A DNA stretch of 64,000 nt. It comes from Auanema rhodensis. Lineage: Eukaryota; Nematoda; Chromadorea; Rhabditida; Rhabditidae. This document shows positions 53,145-64,000 of the stretch, one piece after another (within the stretch, counting starts at the first letter, position 1; each line of letters begins with the position of its first letter). The stretch spans positions 62,001-126,000 of the forward strand of contig CAXKVF010000073.1 in NCBI GenBank assembly GCA_964057225.1, in the 5' to 3' direction. A program made the translations under genes and the position numbers. The notes under the pieces are model-generated. The model saw only the letters and a program-made list of their open reading frames with translations. It was not told the origin of the DNA and ran no database searches.

Positions 53145-54699
53145 TATCTTTCACGTGAAGCGAGTTACATACCAAGTGCACATCACGTGTACATTTAATT
53201 AGCATAAATTAAAGTTCACGTAAATTTCAAAGTCATGGTTACCATGAACCAATATCAATAAAAATTTGTTTTTAGACTAATATGGACATGGGGAATCTAA
53301 TTTTGAAAACCGCATTTCTTTATCTTTCACGTGAAGCGAGTTACATACCAAGTGCACATCACGTGTACATTTAATTAGCATAAATTAAAGTTCACGTAAA
53401 TTTCAAAGTCATGGTTACCATGAACCAATATCAATAAAAATTTGTTTTTAGACTAATATGGACATGGGGAATCTAATTTTGAAAACCGCATCTCTTTATC
53501 TTTCACGTGAAGCGAGTTACATACCAAGTGCACATCACGTGTACATTTAATTAGCATAAATTAAAGTTCACGTAAATTTCAAAGTCATGGTTACCATGCA
53601 CCAATATCAATAAAAATTTGTTTTTAGACTAATATGGACATGGGGAATCTAATTTTGAAAACCGCATCTCTTTATCTTTCACGTGAAGCGAGTTACATAC
53701 CAAGTGCACATCACGTGTACATTTAATTAGCATAAATTAAAGTTCACGTAAATTTCAAAGTCATGGTTACCATGAACCAATATCAATAAAAATTTGTTTT
53801 TAGACTAATATGGACATGGGGAATCTAATTTTGAAAACCGCATCTCTTTATCTTTCACGTGAAGCGAGTTACATACCAAGTGCACATCACGTGTACATTT
53901 AATTAGCATAAATTAAAGTTCACGTAAATTTCAAAGTCATGGTTACCATGAACCAATATCAATAAAAATTTGTTTTTAGACTAATATGGACATGGGGAAT
54001 CTAATTTTGAAAACCGCATCTCTTTATCTTTCACGTGAAGCGAGTTACATACCAAGTGCACATCACGTGTACATTTAATTAGCATAAATTAAAGTTCACG
54101 TAAACTTCAAAGTCATGGTTACCATGAAGCAATATCAATAAAAATTTGTTTTTAGACTAATATGGACATGGGGAATCTAATTTTGAAAACCGCATCTCTT
54201 TATCTTTCACGTGAAGCGAGTTACATACCAAGTGCACATCACGTGTACATTTAATTAGCATAAATTAAAGTTCACGTAAATTTCAAAGTCATGGTTACCA
54301 TGAACCAATATCAATAAAAATTTGTTTTTAGACTAATATGGACATGGGGAATCTAATTTTGAAAACCGCATCTCTTTATCTTTCACGTGAAGCGAGTTAC
54401 ATACCAAGTGCACATCACGTGTACATTTAATTAGCATAAATTAAAGTTCACGTAAATTTCAAAGTCATGGTTACCATGCACCAATATCAATAAAAATTTG
54501 TTTTTAGACTAATATGGACATGGGGAATCTAATTTTGAAAACCGCATCTCTTTATCTTTCACGTGAAGCGAGTTACATACCAAGTGCACATCACGTGTAC
54601 ATTTAATTAGCATAAATTAAAGTTCACGTAAATTTCAAAGTCATGGTTACCATGAACCAATATCAATAAAAATTTGTTTTTAGACTAATATGGACATGG

Positions 54700-57600
54700 G
54701 GAATCTAATTTTGAAAACCGCATCTCTTTATCTTTCACGTGAAGCGAGTTACATACCAAGTGCACATCACGTGTACATTTAATTAGCATAAATTAAAGTT
54801 CACGTAAACTTCAAAGTCATGGTTACCATGAAGCAATATCAATAAAAATTTGTTTTTAGACTAATATGGACATGGGGAATCTAATTTTGAAAACCGCATC
54901 TCTTTATCTTTCACGTGAAGCGAGTTACATACCAAGTGCACATCACGTGTACATTTAATTAGCATAAATTAAAGTTCACGTAAATTTCAAAGTCATGGTT
55001 ACCATGAAGCAATATCAATAAAAATTTGTTTTTAGACTAATATGGACATGGGGAATCTAATTTTGAAAACCGCATCTCTTTATCTTTCACGTGAAGCGAG
55101 TTACATACCAAGTGCACATCACGTGTACATTTAATTAGCATAAATTAAAGTTCACGTAAATTTCAAAGTCATGGTTACCATGAACCAATATCAATAAAAA
55201 TTTGTTTTTAGACTAATATGGACATGGGGAATCTAATTTTGAAAACCGCATTTCTTTATCTTTCACGTGAAGCGAGTTACATACCAAGTGCACATCACGT
55301 GTACATTTAATTAGCATAAATTAAAGTTCACGTAAACTTCAAAGTCATGGTTACCATGAAGCAATATCAATAAAAATTTGTTTTTAGACTAATATGGACA
55401 TGGGGAATCTAATTTTGAAAACCGCATCTCTTTATCTTTCACGTGAAGCGAGTTACATACCAAGTGCACATCACGTGTACATTTAATTAGCATAAATTAA
55501 AGTTCACGTAAATTTCAAAGTCATGGTTACCATGAACCAATATCAATAAAAATTTGTTTTTAGACTAATATGGACATGGGGAATCTAATTTTGTAAACCG
55601 CATCTCTTTATCTTTCACGTGAAGCGAGTTACATACCAAGTGCACATCACGTGTACATTTAATTAGCATAAATTAAAGTTCACGTAAATTTCAAAGTCAT
55701 GGTTACCATGAACCAATATCAATAAAAATTTGTTTTTAGACTAATATGGACATGGGGAATCTAATTTTGAAAACCGCATCTCTTTATCTTTCACGTGAAG
55801 CGAGTTACATACCAAGTGCACATCACGTGTACATTTAATTAGCATAAATTAAAGTTCACGTAAATTTCAAAGTCATGGTTACCATGAACCAATATCAATA
55901 AAAATTTGTTTTTAGACTAATATGGACATGGGGAATCTAATTTTGAAAACCGCATCTCTTTATCTTTCACGTGAAGCGAGTTACATACCAAGTGCACATC
56001 ACGTGTACATTTAATTAGCATAAATTAAAGTTCACGTAAACTTCAAAGTCATGGTTACCATGAAGCAATATCAATAAAAATTTGTTTTTAGACTAATATG
56101 GACATGGGGAATCTAATTTTGAAAACCGCATCTCTTTATCTTTCACGTGAAGCGAGTTACATACCAAGTGCACATCACGTGTACATTTAATTAGCATAAA
56201 TTAAAGTTCACGTAAATTTCAAAGTCATGGTTACCATGAAGCAATATCAATAAAAATTTGTTTTTAGACTAATATGGACATGGGGAATCTAATTTTGAAA
56301 ACCGCATCTCTTTATCTTTCACGTGAAGCGAGTTACATACCAAGTGCACATCACGTGTACATTTAATTAGCATAAATTAAAGTTCACGTAAATTTCAAAG
56401 TCATGGTTACCATGAACCAATATCAATAAAAATTTGTTTTTAGACTAATATGGACATGGGGAATCTAATTTTGAAAACCGCATTTCTTTATCTTTCACGT
56501 GAAGCGAGTTACATACCAAGTGCACATCACGTGTACATTTAATTAGCATAAATTAAAGTTCACGTAAACTTCAAAGTCATGGTTACCATGAAGCAATATC
56601 AATAAAAATTTGTTTTTAGACTAATATGGACATGGGGAATCTAATTTTGAAAACCGCATCTCTTTATCTTTCACGTGAAGCGAGTTACATACCAAGTGCA
56701 CATCACGTGTACATTTAATTAGCATAAATTAAAGTTCACGTAAATTTCAAAGTCATGGTTACCAAGAAGCAATATCAATAAAAATTTGTTTTTAGACTAA
56801 TATGGACATGGGGAATCTAATTTTGAAAACCGCATCTCTTTATCTTTCACGTGAAGCGAGTTACATACCAAGTGCACATCACGTGTACATTTAATTAGCA
56901 TAAATTAAAGTTCACGTAAATTTCAAAGTCATGGTTACCATGAACCAATATCAATAAAAATTTGTTATTAGACTAATATGGACATGGGGAATCTAATTTT
57001 GAAAACCGCATTTCTTTATCTTTCACGTGAAGCGAGTTACATACCAAGTGCACATCACGTGTACATTTAATTAGCATAAATTAAAGTTCACGTAAATTTC
57101 AAAGTCATGGTTACCATGAACCAATATCAATAAAAATTTGTTTTTAGACTAATATGGACATGGGGAATCTAATTTTGAAAACCGCATCTCTTTATCTTTC
57201 ACGTGAAGCGAGTTACATACCAAGTGCACATCACGTGTACATTTAATTAGCATAAATTAAAGTTCACGTAAATTTCAAAGTCATGGTTACCATGAACCAA
57301 TATCAATAAAAATTTGTTTTTAGACTAATATGGACATGGGGAATCTAATTTTGAAAACCGCATCTCTTTATCTTTCACGTGAAGCGAGTTACATACCAAG
57401 TGCACATCACGTGTACATTTAATTAGCATAAATTAAAGTTCACGTAAACTTCAAAGTCATGGTTACCATGAAGCAATATCAATAAAAATTTGTTTTTAGA
57501 CTAATATGGACATGGGGAATCTAATTTTGAAAACCGCATCTCTTTATCTTTCACGTGAAGCGAGTTACATACCAAGTGCACATCACGTGTACATTTAATT

Positions 57601-59300
57601 AGCATAAATTAAAGTTCACGTAAATTTCAAAGTCATGGTTACCATGAAGCAATATCAATAAAAATTTGTTTTTAGACTAATATGGACATGGGGAATCTAA
57701 TTTTGAAAACCGCATCTCTTTATCTTTCACGTGAAGCGAGTTACATACCAAGTGCACATCACGTGTACATTTAATTAGCATAAATTAAAGTTCACGTAAA
57801 TTTCAAAGTCATGGTTACCATGAACCAATATCAATAAAAATTTGTTTTTAGACTAATATGGACATGGGGAATCTAATTTTGAAAACCGCATTTCTTTATC
57901 TTTCACGTGAAGCGAGTTACATACCAAGTGCACATCACGTGTACATTTAATTAGCATAAATTAAAGTTCACGTAAACTTCAAAGTCATGGTTACCATGAA
58001 GCAATATCAATAAAAATTTGTTTTTAGACTAATATGGACATGGGGAATCTAATTTTGAAAACCGCATCTCTTTATCTTTCACGTGAAGCGAGTTACATAC
58101 CAAGTGCACATCACGTGTACATTTAATTAGCATAAATTAAAGTTCACGTAAATTTCAAAGTCATGGTTACCATGAAGCAATATCAATAAAAATTTGTTTT
58201 TAGACTAATATGGACATGGGGAATCTAATTTTGAAAACCGCATCACTTTATCTTTCACGTGAAGCGAGTTACATACCAAGTGCACATCACGTGTACATTT
58301 AATTAGCATAAATTAAAGTTCACGTAAATTTCAAAGTCATGGTTACCATGAACCAATATCAATAAAAATTTGTTTTTAGACTAATATGGACATGGGGAAT
58401 CTAATTTTGAAAACCGCATTCCTTTATCTTTCACGTGAAGCGAGTTACATACCAAGTGCACATCACGTGTACATTTAATTAGCATAAATTAAAGTTCACG
58501 TAAATTTCAAAGTCATGGTTACCATGAACCAATATCAATAAAAATTTGTTTTTAGACTAATATGGACATGGGGAATCTAATTTTGAAAACCGCATCTCTT
58601 TATCTTTCACGTGAAGCGAGTTACATACCAAGTGCACATCACGTGTACATTTAATTAGCATAAATTAAAGTTCACGTAAATTTCAAAGTCATGGTTACCA
58701 TGAACCAATATCAATAAAAATTTGTTTTTAGACTAATATGGACATGGGGAATCTAATTTTGAAAACCGCATCTCTTTATCTTTCACGTGAAGCGAGTTAC
58801 ATACCAAGTGCACATCACGTGTACATTTAATTAGCATAAATTAAAGTTCACGTAAATTTCAAAGTCATGGTTACCATGAACCAATATCAATAAAAATTTG
58901 TTTTTAGACTAATATGGACATGGGGAATCTAATTTTGAAAACCGCATCTCTTTATCTTTCACGTGAAGCGAGTTACATACCAAGTGCACATCACGTGTAC
59001 ATTTAATTAGCATAAATTAAAGTTCACGTAAATTTCAAAGTCATGGTTACCATGAACCAATATCAATAAAAATTTGTTTTTAGACTAATATGGACATGGG
59101 GAATCTAATTTTGAAAACCGCATCTCTTTATCTTTCACGTGAAGCGAGTTACATACCAAGTGCACATCACGTGTACATTTAATTAGCATAAATTAAAGTT
59201 CACGTAAATTTCAAAGTCATGGTTACCATGAACCAATATCAATAAAAATTTGTTTTTAGACTAATATGGACATGGGGAATCTAATTTTGAAAACCGCATT
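54700..59300. repeat. Higher-order repeat of 7, then 8, monomers
   Basis: Type G monomers with GTAAACTTC lie at 54809 and 55337, then 56041 and 56569, then 57449 and 57977. The first offset is 1232 bp (7 monomers) and the second is 1408 bp (8 monomers). GCATTTCTTT at 55252, 56484, 57892 and 59300 follows the same 7-8-8 pattern, and 57012/58420 gives another 8-monomer pair. The extra monomer in the 8-unit is a type A copy near 57.1 kb. Private changes at 55594, 56765, 56967, 58245 and 58421 mark the divergence of copies. Confidence 0.88.
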
Positions 59301-59899
59301 TCTTTATCTTTCACGTGAAGCGAGTTACATACCAAGTGCACATCACGTGTACATTTGATTAGCATAAATTAAAGTTCACGTAAATTTCAAAGTCATGGTT
59401 ACCATGAACCAATATCAATAAAAATTTGTTTTTAGACTAATATGGACATGGGGAATCTAATTTTGAAAACCGCATTTCTTTATCTTTCACGTGAAGCGAG
59501 TTACATACCAAGTGCACATCACGTGTACATTTAATTAGCATAAATTAAAGTTCACGTAAATTTCAAAGTCATGGTTACCATGCACCAATATCAATAAAAA
59601 TTTGTTTTTAGACTAATATGGACATGGGGAATCTAATTTTGAAAACCGCATCTCTTTATCTTTCACGTGAAGCGAGTTACATACCAAGTGCACATCACGT
59701 GTACATTTAATTAGCATAAATTAAAGTTCACGTAAATTTCAAAGTCATGGTTACCATGAACCAATATCAATAAAAATTTGTTTTTAGACTAATATGGACA
59801 TGGGGAATCTAATTTTGAAAACCGCATCTCTTTATCTTTCACGTGAAGCGAGTTACATACCAAGTGCACATCACGTGTACATTTAATTAGCATAAATTA

Positions 59900-62800
59900 A
59901 AGTTCACGTAAATTTCAAAGTCATGGTTACCATGAACCAATATCAATAAAAATTTGTTTTTAGACTAATATGGACATGGGGAATCTAATTTTGAAAACCG
60001 CATCTCTTTATCTTTCACGTGAAGCGAGTTACATACCAAGTGCACATCACGTGTACATTTAATTAGCATAAATTAAAGTTCACGTAAACTTCAAAGTCAT
60101 GGTTACCATGAAGCAATATCAATAAAAATTTGTTTTTAGACTAAGATGGACATGGGGAATCTAATTTTGAAAACCGCATCTCTTTATCTTTCACGTGAAG
60201 CGAGTTACATACCAAGTGCACATCACGTGTACATTTAATTAGCATAAATTAAAGTTCACGTAAATTTCAAAGTCATGGTTACCATGAACCAATATCAATA
60301 AAAATTTGTTTTTAGACTAATATGGACATGGGGAATCTAATTTTGAAAACCGCATCTCTTTATCTTTCACGTGAAGCGAGTTACATACCAAGTGCACATC
60401 ACGTGTACATTTAATTAGCATAAATTAAAGTTCACGTAAACTTCAAAGTCATGGTTACCATGAAGCAATATCAATAAAAATTTGTTTTTAGACTAAGATG
60501 GACATGGGGAATCTAATTTTGAAAACCGCATCTCTTTATCTTTCACGTGAAGCGAGTTACATACCAAGTGCACATCACGTGTACATTTAATTAGCATAAA
60601 TTAAAGTTCACGTAAATTTCAAAGTCATGGTTACCATGAACCAATATCAATAAAAATTTGTTTTTAGACTAATATGGACATGGGGAATCTAATTTTGAAA
60701 ACCGCATCTCTTTATCTTTCACGTGAAGCGAGTTACATACCAAGTGCACATCACGTGTACATTTAATTAGCATAAATTAAAGTTCACGTAAATTTCAAAG
60801 TCATGGTTACCATGAAGCAATATCAATAAAAATTTGTTTTTAGACTAATATGGACATGGGGAATCTAATTTTGAAAACCGCATCTCTTTATCTTTCACGT
60901 GAAGCGAGTTACATACCAAGTGCACATCACGTGTACATTTAATTAGCATAAATTAAAGTTCACGTAAATTTCAAAGTCATGGTTACCATGAACCAATATC
61001 AATAAAAATTTGTTTTTAGACTAATATGGACATGGGGAATCTAATTTTGAAAACCGCATCTCTTTATCTTTCACGTGAAGCGAGTTACATACCAAGTGCA
61101 CATCACGTGTACATTTAATTAGCATAAATTAAAGTTCACGTAAATTTCAAAGTCATGGTTACCATGAAGCAATATCAATAAAAATTTGTTTTTAGACTAA
61201 TATGGACATGGGGAATCTAATTTTGAAAACCGCATCTCTTTATCTTTCACGTGAAGCGAGTTACATACCAAGTGCACATCACGTGTACATTTAATTAGCA
61301 TAAATTAAAGTTCACGTAAATTTCAAAGTCATGGTTACCATGAAGCAATATCAATAAAAATTTGTTTTTAGACTAATATGGACATGGGGAATCTAATTTT
61401 GAAAACCGCATCTCTTTATCTTTCACGTGAAGCGAGTTACATACCAAGTGCACATCACGTGTACATTTAATTAGCATAAATTAAAGTTCACGTAAATTTC
61501 AAAGTCATGGTTACCATGAAGCAATATCAATAAAAATTTGTTTTTAGACTAAGATGGACATGGGGAATCTAATTTTGAAAACCGCATCTCTTTATCTTTC
61601 ACGTGAAGCGAGTTACATACCAAGTGCACATCACGTGTACATTTAATTAGCATAAATTAAAGTTCACGTAAATTTCAAAGTCATGGTTACCATGAACCAA
61701 TATCAATAAAAATTTGTTTTTAGACTAATATGGACATGGGGAATCTAATTTTGAAAACCGCATCTCTTTATCTTTCACGTGAAGCGAGTTACATACCAAG
61801 TGCACATCACGTGTACATTTAATTAGCATAAATTAAAGTTCACGTAAATTTCAAAGTCATGGTTACCATGAAGCAATATCAATAAAAATTTGTTTTTAGA
61901 CTAAGATGGACATGGGGAATCTAATTTTGAAAACCGCATCTCTTTATCTTTCACGTGAAGCGAGTTACATACCAAGTGCACATCACGTGTACATTTAATT
62001 AGCATAAATTAAAGTTCACGTAAATTTCAAAGTCATGGTTACCATGAACCAATATCAATAAAAATTTGTTTTTAGACTAATATGGACATGGGGAATCTAA
62101 TTTTGAAAACCGCATCTCTTTATCTTTCACGTGAAGCGAGTTACATACCAAGTGCACATCACGTGTACATTTAATTAGCATAAATTAAAGTTCACGTAAA
62201 TTTCAAAGTCATGGTTACCATGAAGCAATATCAATAAAAATTTGTTTTTAGACTAATATGGACATGGGGAATCTAATTTTGAAAACCGCATCTCTTTATC
62301 TTTCACGTGAAGCGAGTTACATACCAAGTGCACATCACGTGTACATTTAATTAGCATAAATTAAAGTTCACGTAAATTTCAAAGTCATGGTTACCATGAA
62401 CCAATATCAATAAAAATTTGTTTTTAGACTAATATGGACATGGGGAATCTAAATTTGAAAACCGCATCTCTTTATCTTTCACGTGAAGCGAGTTACATAC
62501 CAAGTGCACATCACGTGTACATTTAATTAGCATAAATTAAAGTTCACGTAAATTTCAAAGTCATGGTTACCATGAAGCAATATCAATAAAAATTTGTTTT
62601 TAGACTAATATGGACATGGGGAATCTAATTTTGAAAACCGCATCTCTTTATCTTTCACGTGAAGCGAGTTACATACCAAGTGCACATCACGTGTACATTT
62701 AATTAGCATAAATTAAAGTTCACGTAAATTTCAAAGTCATGGTTACCATGAAGCAATATCAATAAAAATTTGTTTTTAGACTAAGATGGACATGGGGAAT

Positions 62801-63400
62801 CTAATTTTGAAAACCGCATCTCTTTATCTTTCACGTGAAGCGAGTTACATACCAAGTGCACATCACGTGTACATTTAATTAGCATAAATTAAAGTTCACG
62901 TAAATTTCAAAGTCATGGTTACCATGAACCAATATCAATAAAAATTTGTTTTTAGACTAATATGGACATGGGGAATCTAATTTTGAAAACCGCATCTCTT
63001 TATCTTTCACGTGAAGCGAGTTACATACCAAGTGCACATCACGTGTACATTTAATTAGCATAAATTAAAGTTCACGTAAATTTCAAAGTCATGGTTACCA
63101 TGAAGCAATATCAATAAAAATTTGTTTTTAGACTAAGATGGACATGGGGAATCTAATTTTGAAAACCGCATCTCTTTATCTTTCACGTGAAGCGAGTTAC
63201 ATACCAAGTGCACATCACGTGTACATTTAATTAGCATAAATTAAAGTTCACGTAAATTTCAAAGTCATGGTTACCATGAACCAATATCAATAAAAATTTG
63301 TTTTTAGACTAATATGGACATGGGGAATCTAATTTTGAAAACCGCATCTCTTTATCTTTCACGTGAAGCGAGTTACATACCAAGTGCACATCACGTGTAC
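59900..63400. repeat. Alternating A/G dimers within 8- and 7-monomer offsets
   Basis: Pairs of type G monomers carrying ACTAAGATGG, 352 bp (two monomers) apart, occur at 60145/60497, 61553/61905 and 62785/63137. The pairs are spaced 1408 bp and then 1232 bp. Types A and G often alternate between them, giving a dimeric sub-structure. The first pair also carries GTAAACTTC (60089 and 60441) and the later pairs do not. Confidence 0.85.
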
Positions 63401-63949
63401 ATTTAATTAGCATAAATTAAAGTTCACGTAAATTTCAAAGTCATGGTTACCATGAACCAATATCAATAAAAATTTGTTTTTAGACTAATATGGACATGGG
63501 GAATCTAATTTTGAAAACCGCATCTCTTTATCTTTCACGTGAAGCGAGTTACATACCAAGTGCACATCACGCGTACATTTAATTAGCATAAATTAAAGTT
63601 CACGTAAATTTCAAAGTCATGGTTACCATGAAGCAATATCAATAAAAATTTGTTTTTAGACTAATATGGACATGGGGAATCTAATTTTGAAAACCGCATC
63701 TCTTTATCTTTCACGTGAAGCGAGTTACATACCAAGTGCACATCACGTGTACATTTAATTAGCATAAATTAAAGTTCACGTAAATTTCAAAGTCATGGTT
63801 ACCATGAAGCAATATCAATAAAAATTTGTTTTTAGACTAATATGGACATGGGGAATCTAATTTTGAAAACCGCATCTCTTTATCTTTCACGTGAAGCGAG
63901 TTACATACCAAGTGCACATCACGTGTACATTTAATTAGCATAAATTAAA

Positions 63950-64000
63950 GTTCACGTAAATTTCAAAGTCATGGTTACCATGAACCAATATCAATAAAAA
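63950..64000. repeat. Partial monomer at window end
   Basis: The first 51 bases of a type A monomer are cut by the window edge. The array evidently continues to the right. Confidence 0.95.

Larger units (their letters stand above)
1..64000. repeat. 176-bp satellite DNA array filling the window
   Basis: The same 176-bp unit repeats head to tail from the first base to the last, always in the same orientation, with 363 near full-length copies. Most copies differ from the consensus at only a few positions. The length is close to one nucleosome repeat, and the unit is AT-rich (about 68%). Each monomer carries stop codons in the frames I examined and there is no long open frame. No interspersed element, unique sequence or inversion breaks the array. 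Satellites of this size in long pure arrays are commonly centromeric or pericentromeric in plants and animals. That role is inferred from architecture only, because I do not recognise the family and no flanking DNA is visible. Confidence 0.98.

Noticed and set aside
1-64000. CRISPR array (many regular direct repeats)
   Set aside because: Repeat and spacer cannot be told apart. The entire 176-bp unit repeats, with no unique spacers, no short repeat length and no cas genes.
1-64000. Telomeric or microsatellite DNA
   Set aside because: The period is 176 bp and I saw no short simple-sequence arrays such as telomere repeats; A/T tracts are at most about five bases.
1-64000. Transposon or retroelement remnants, including insertions typical of centromeres
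   Set aside because: The monomer ladder accounts for every base apart from one 113-bp deletion and five 1-2-bp indels, so no insertion is present.
1-64000. Assembly artefact explaining the whole array
   Set aside because: Many private variants, nested offsets and small indels argue for real sequence, although exact copy number of the near-identical blocks (14.2-17.0, 22.3-25.9, 36.7-42.0 and 47.7-49.1 kb) depends on read support that I cannot see.

Overview
The whole 64-kb window is one uninterrupted, head-to-tail array of a single satellite DNA. The monomer is 176 bp with about 32% GC (56 G+C in the copy at 1-176), and every copy lies in the same orientation. I count 363 near full-length monomers, one truncated monomer (1409-1471) and a terminal partial (63950-64000). 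Both window ends fall inside the array, so it continues outward. I found no protein gene, RNA gene, transposon, CRISPR array or non-satellite spacer. This is eukaryotic heterochromatin. A nucleosome-sized monomer, a pure array longer than 64 kb and local higher-order structure are what centromeric or pericentromeric satellites of plants and animals look like. I do not recognise the family, so I name neither a species nor a centromere.

Monomer starts (set at the GTTCACGTAA motif) follow a ladder of 176 bp: 1 to 1409; then 1472 (after a 63-bp stump) to 2880; 3057 to 6577; 6751 to 32271; 32446 to 34030; 34207 to 42831; 43006 to 63950. Phase changes only at five small indels (in the monomers starting 2880, 6577, 32271, 34030 and 42831) and at the truncation.

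Layout by variant content. Monomers fall into three main classes set by monomer positions 34-37: AACC (type A), CACC (type C) and AAGC (type G). From 1 to about 14 kb types A and C are interspersed and type G is rare. From about 14 to 26 kb there are clear tandem duplications of 8, 7 and 10 monomers. From 26 to 33 kb A and G mix with 3- and 6-monomer offsets. From 33 to 44 kb there is a nested duplication zone (4, 7, 8 and 14 monomers) marked by several private variants. From 44 to 64 kb A and G predominate in blocks of 2, 3, 4, 7 and 8 monomers, with 7- and 8-monomer offsets (1232 and 1408 bp) recurring, and type C is nearly gone.

Within the monomer the notable elements are four inverted repeats and two CACGTG hexamers with centres 32 bp apart. 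No genes work together here. Any function would be structural (chromatin, centromere or nuclear organisation), and the main biological record is a history of local duplication and homogenisation.
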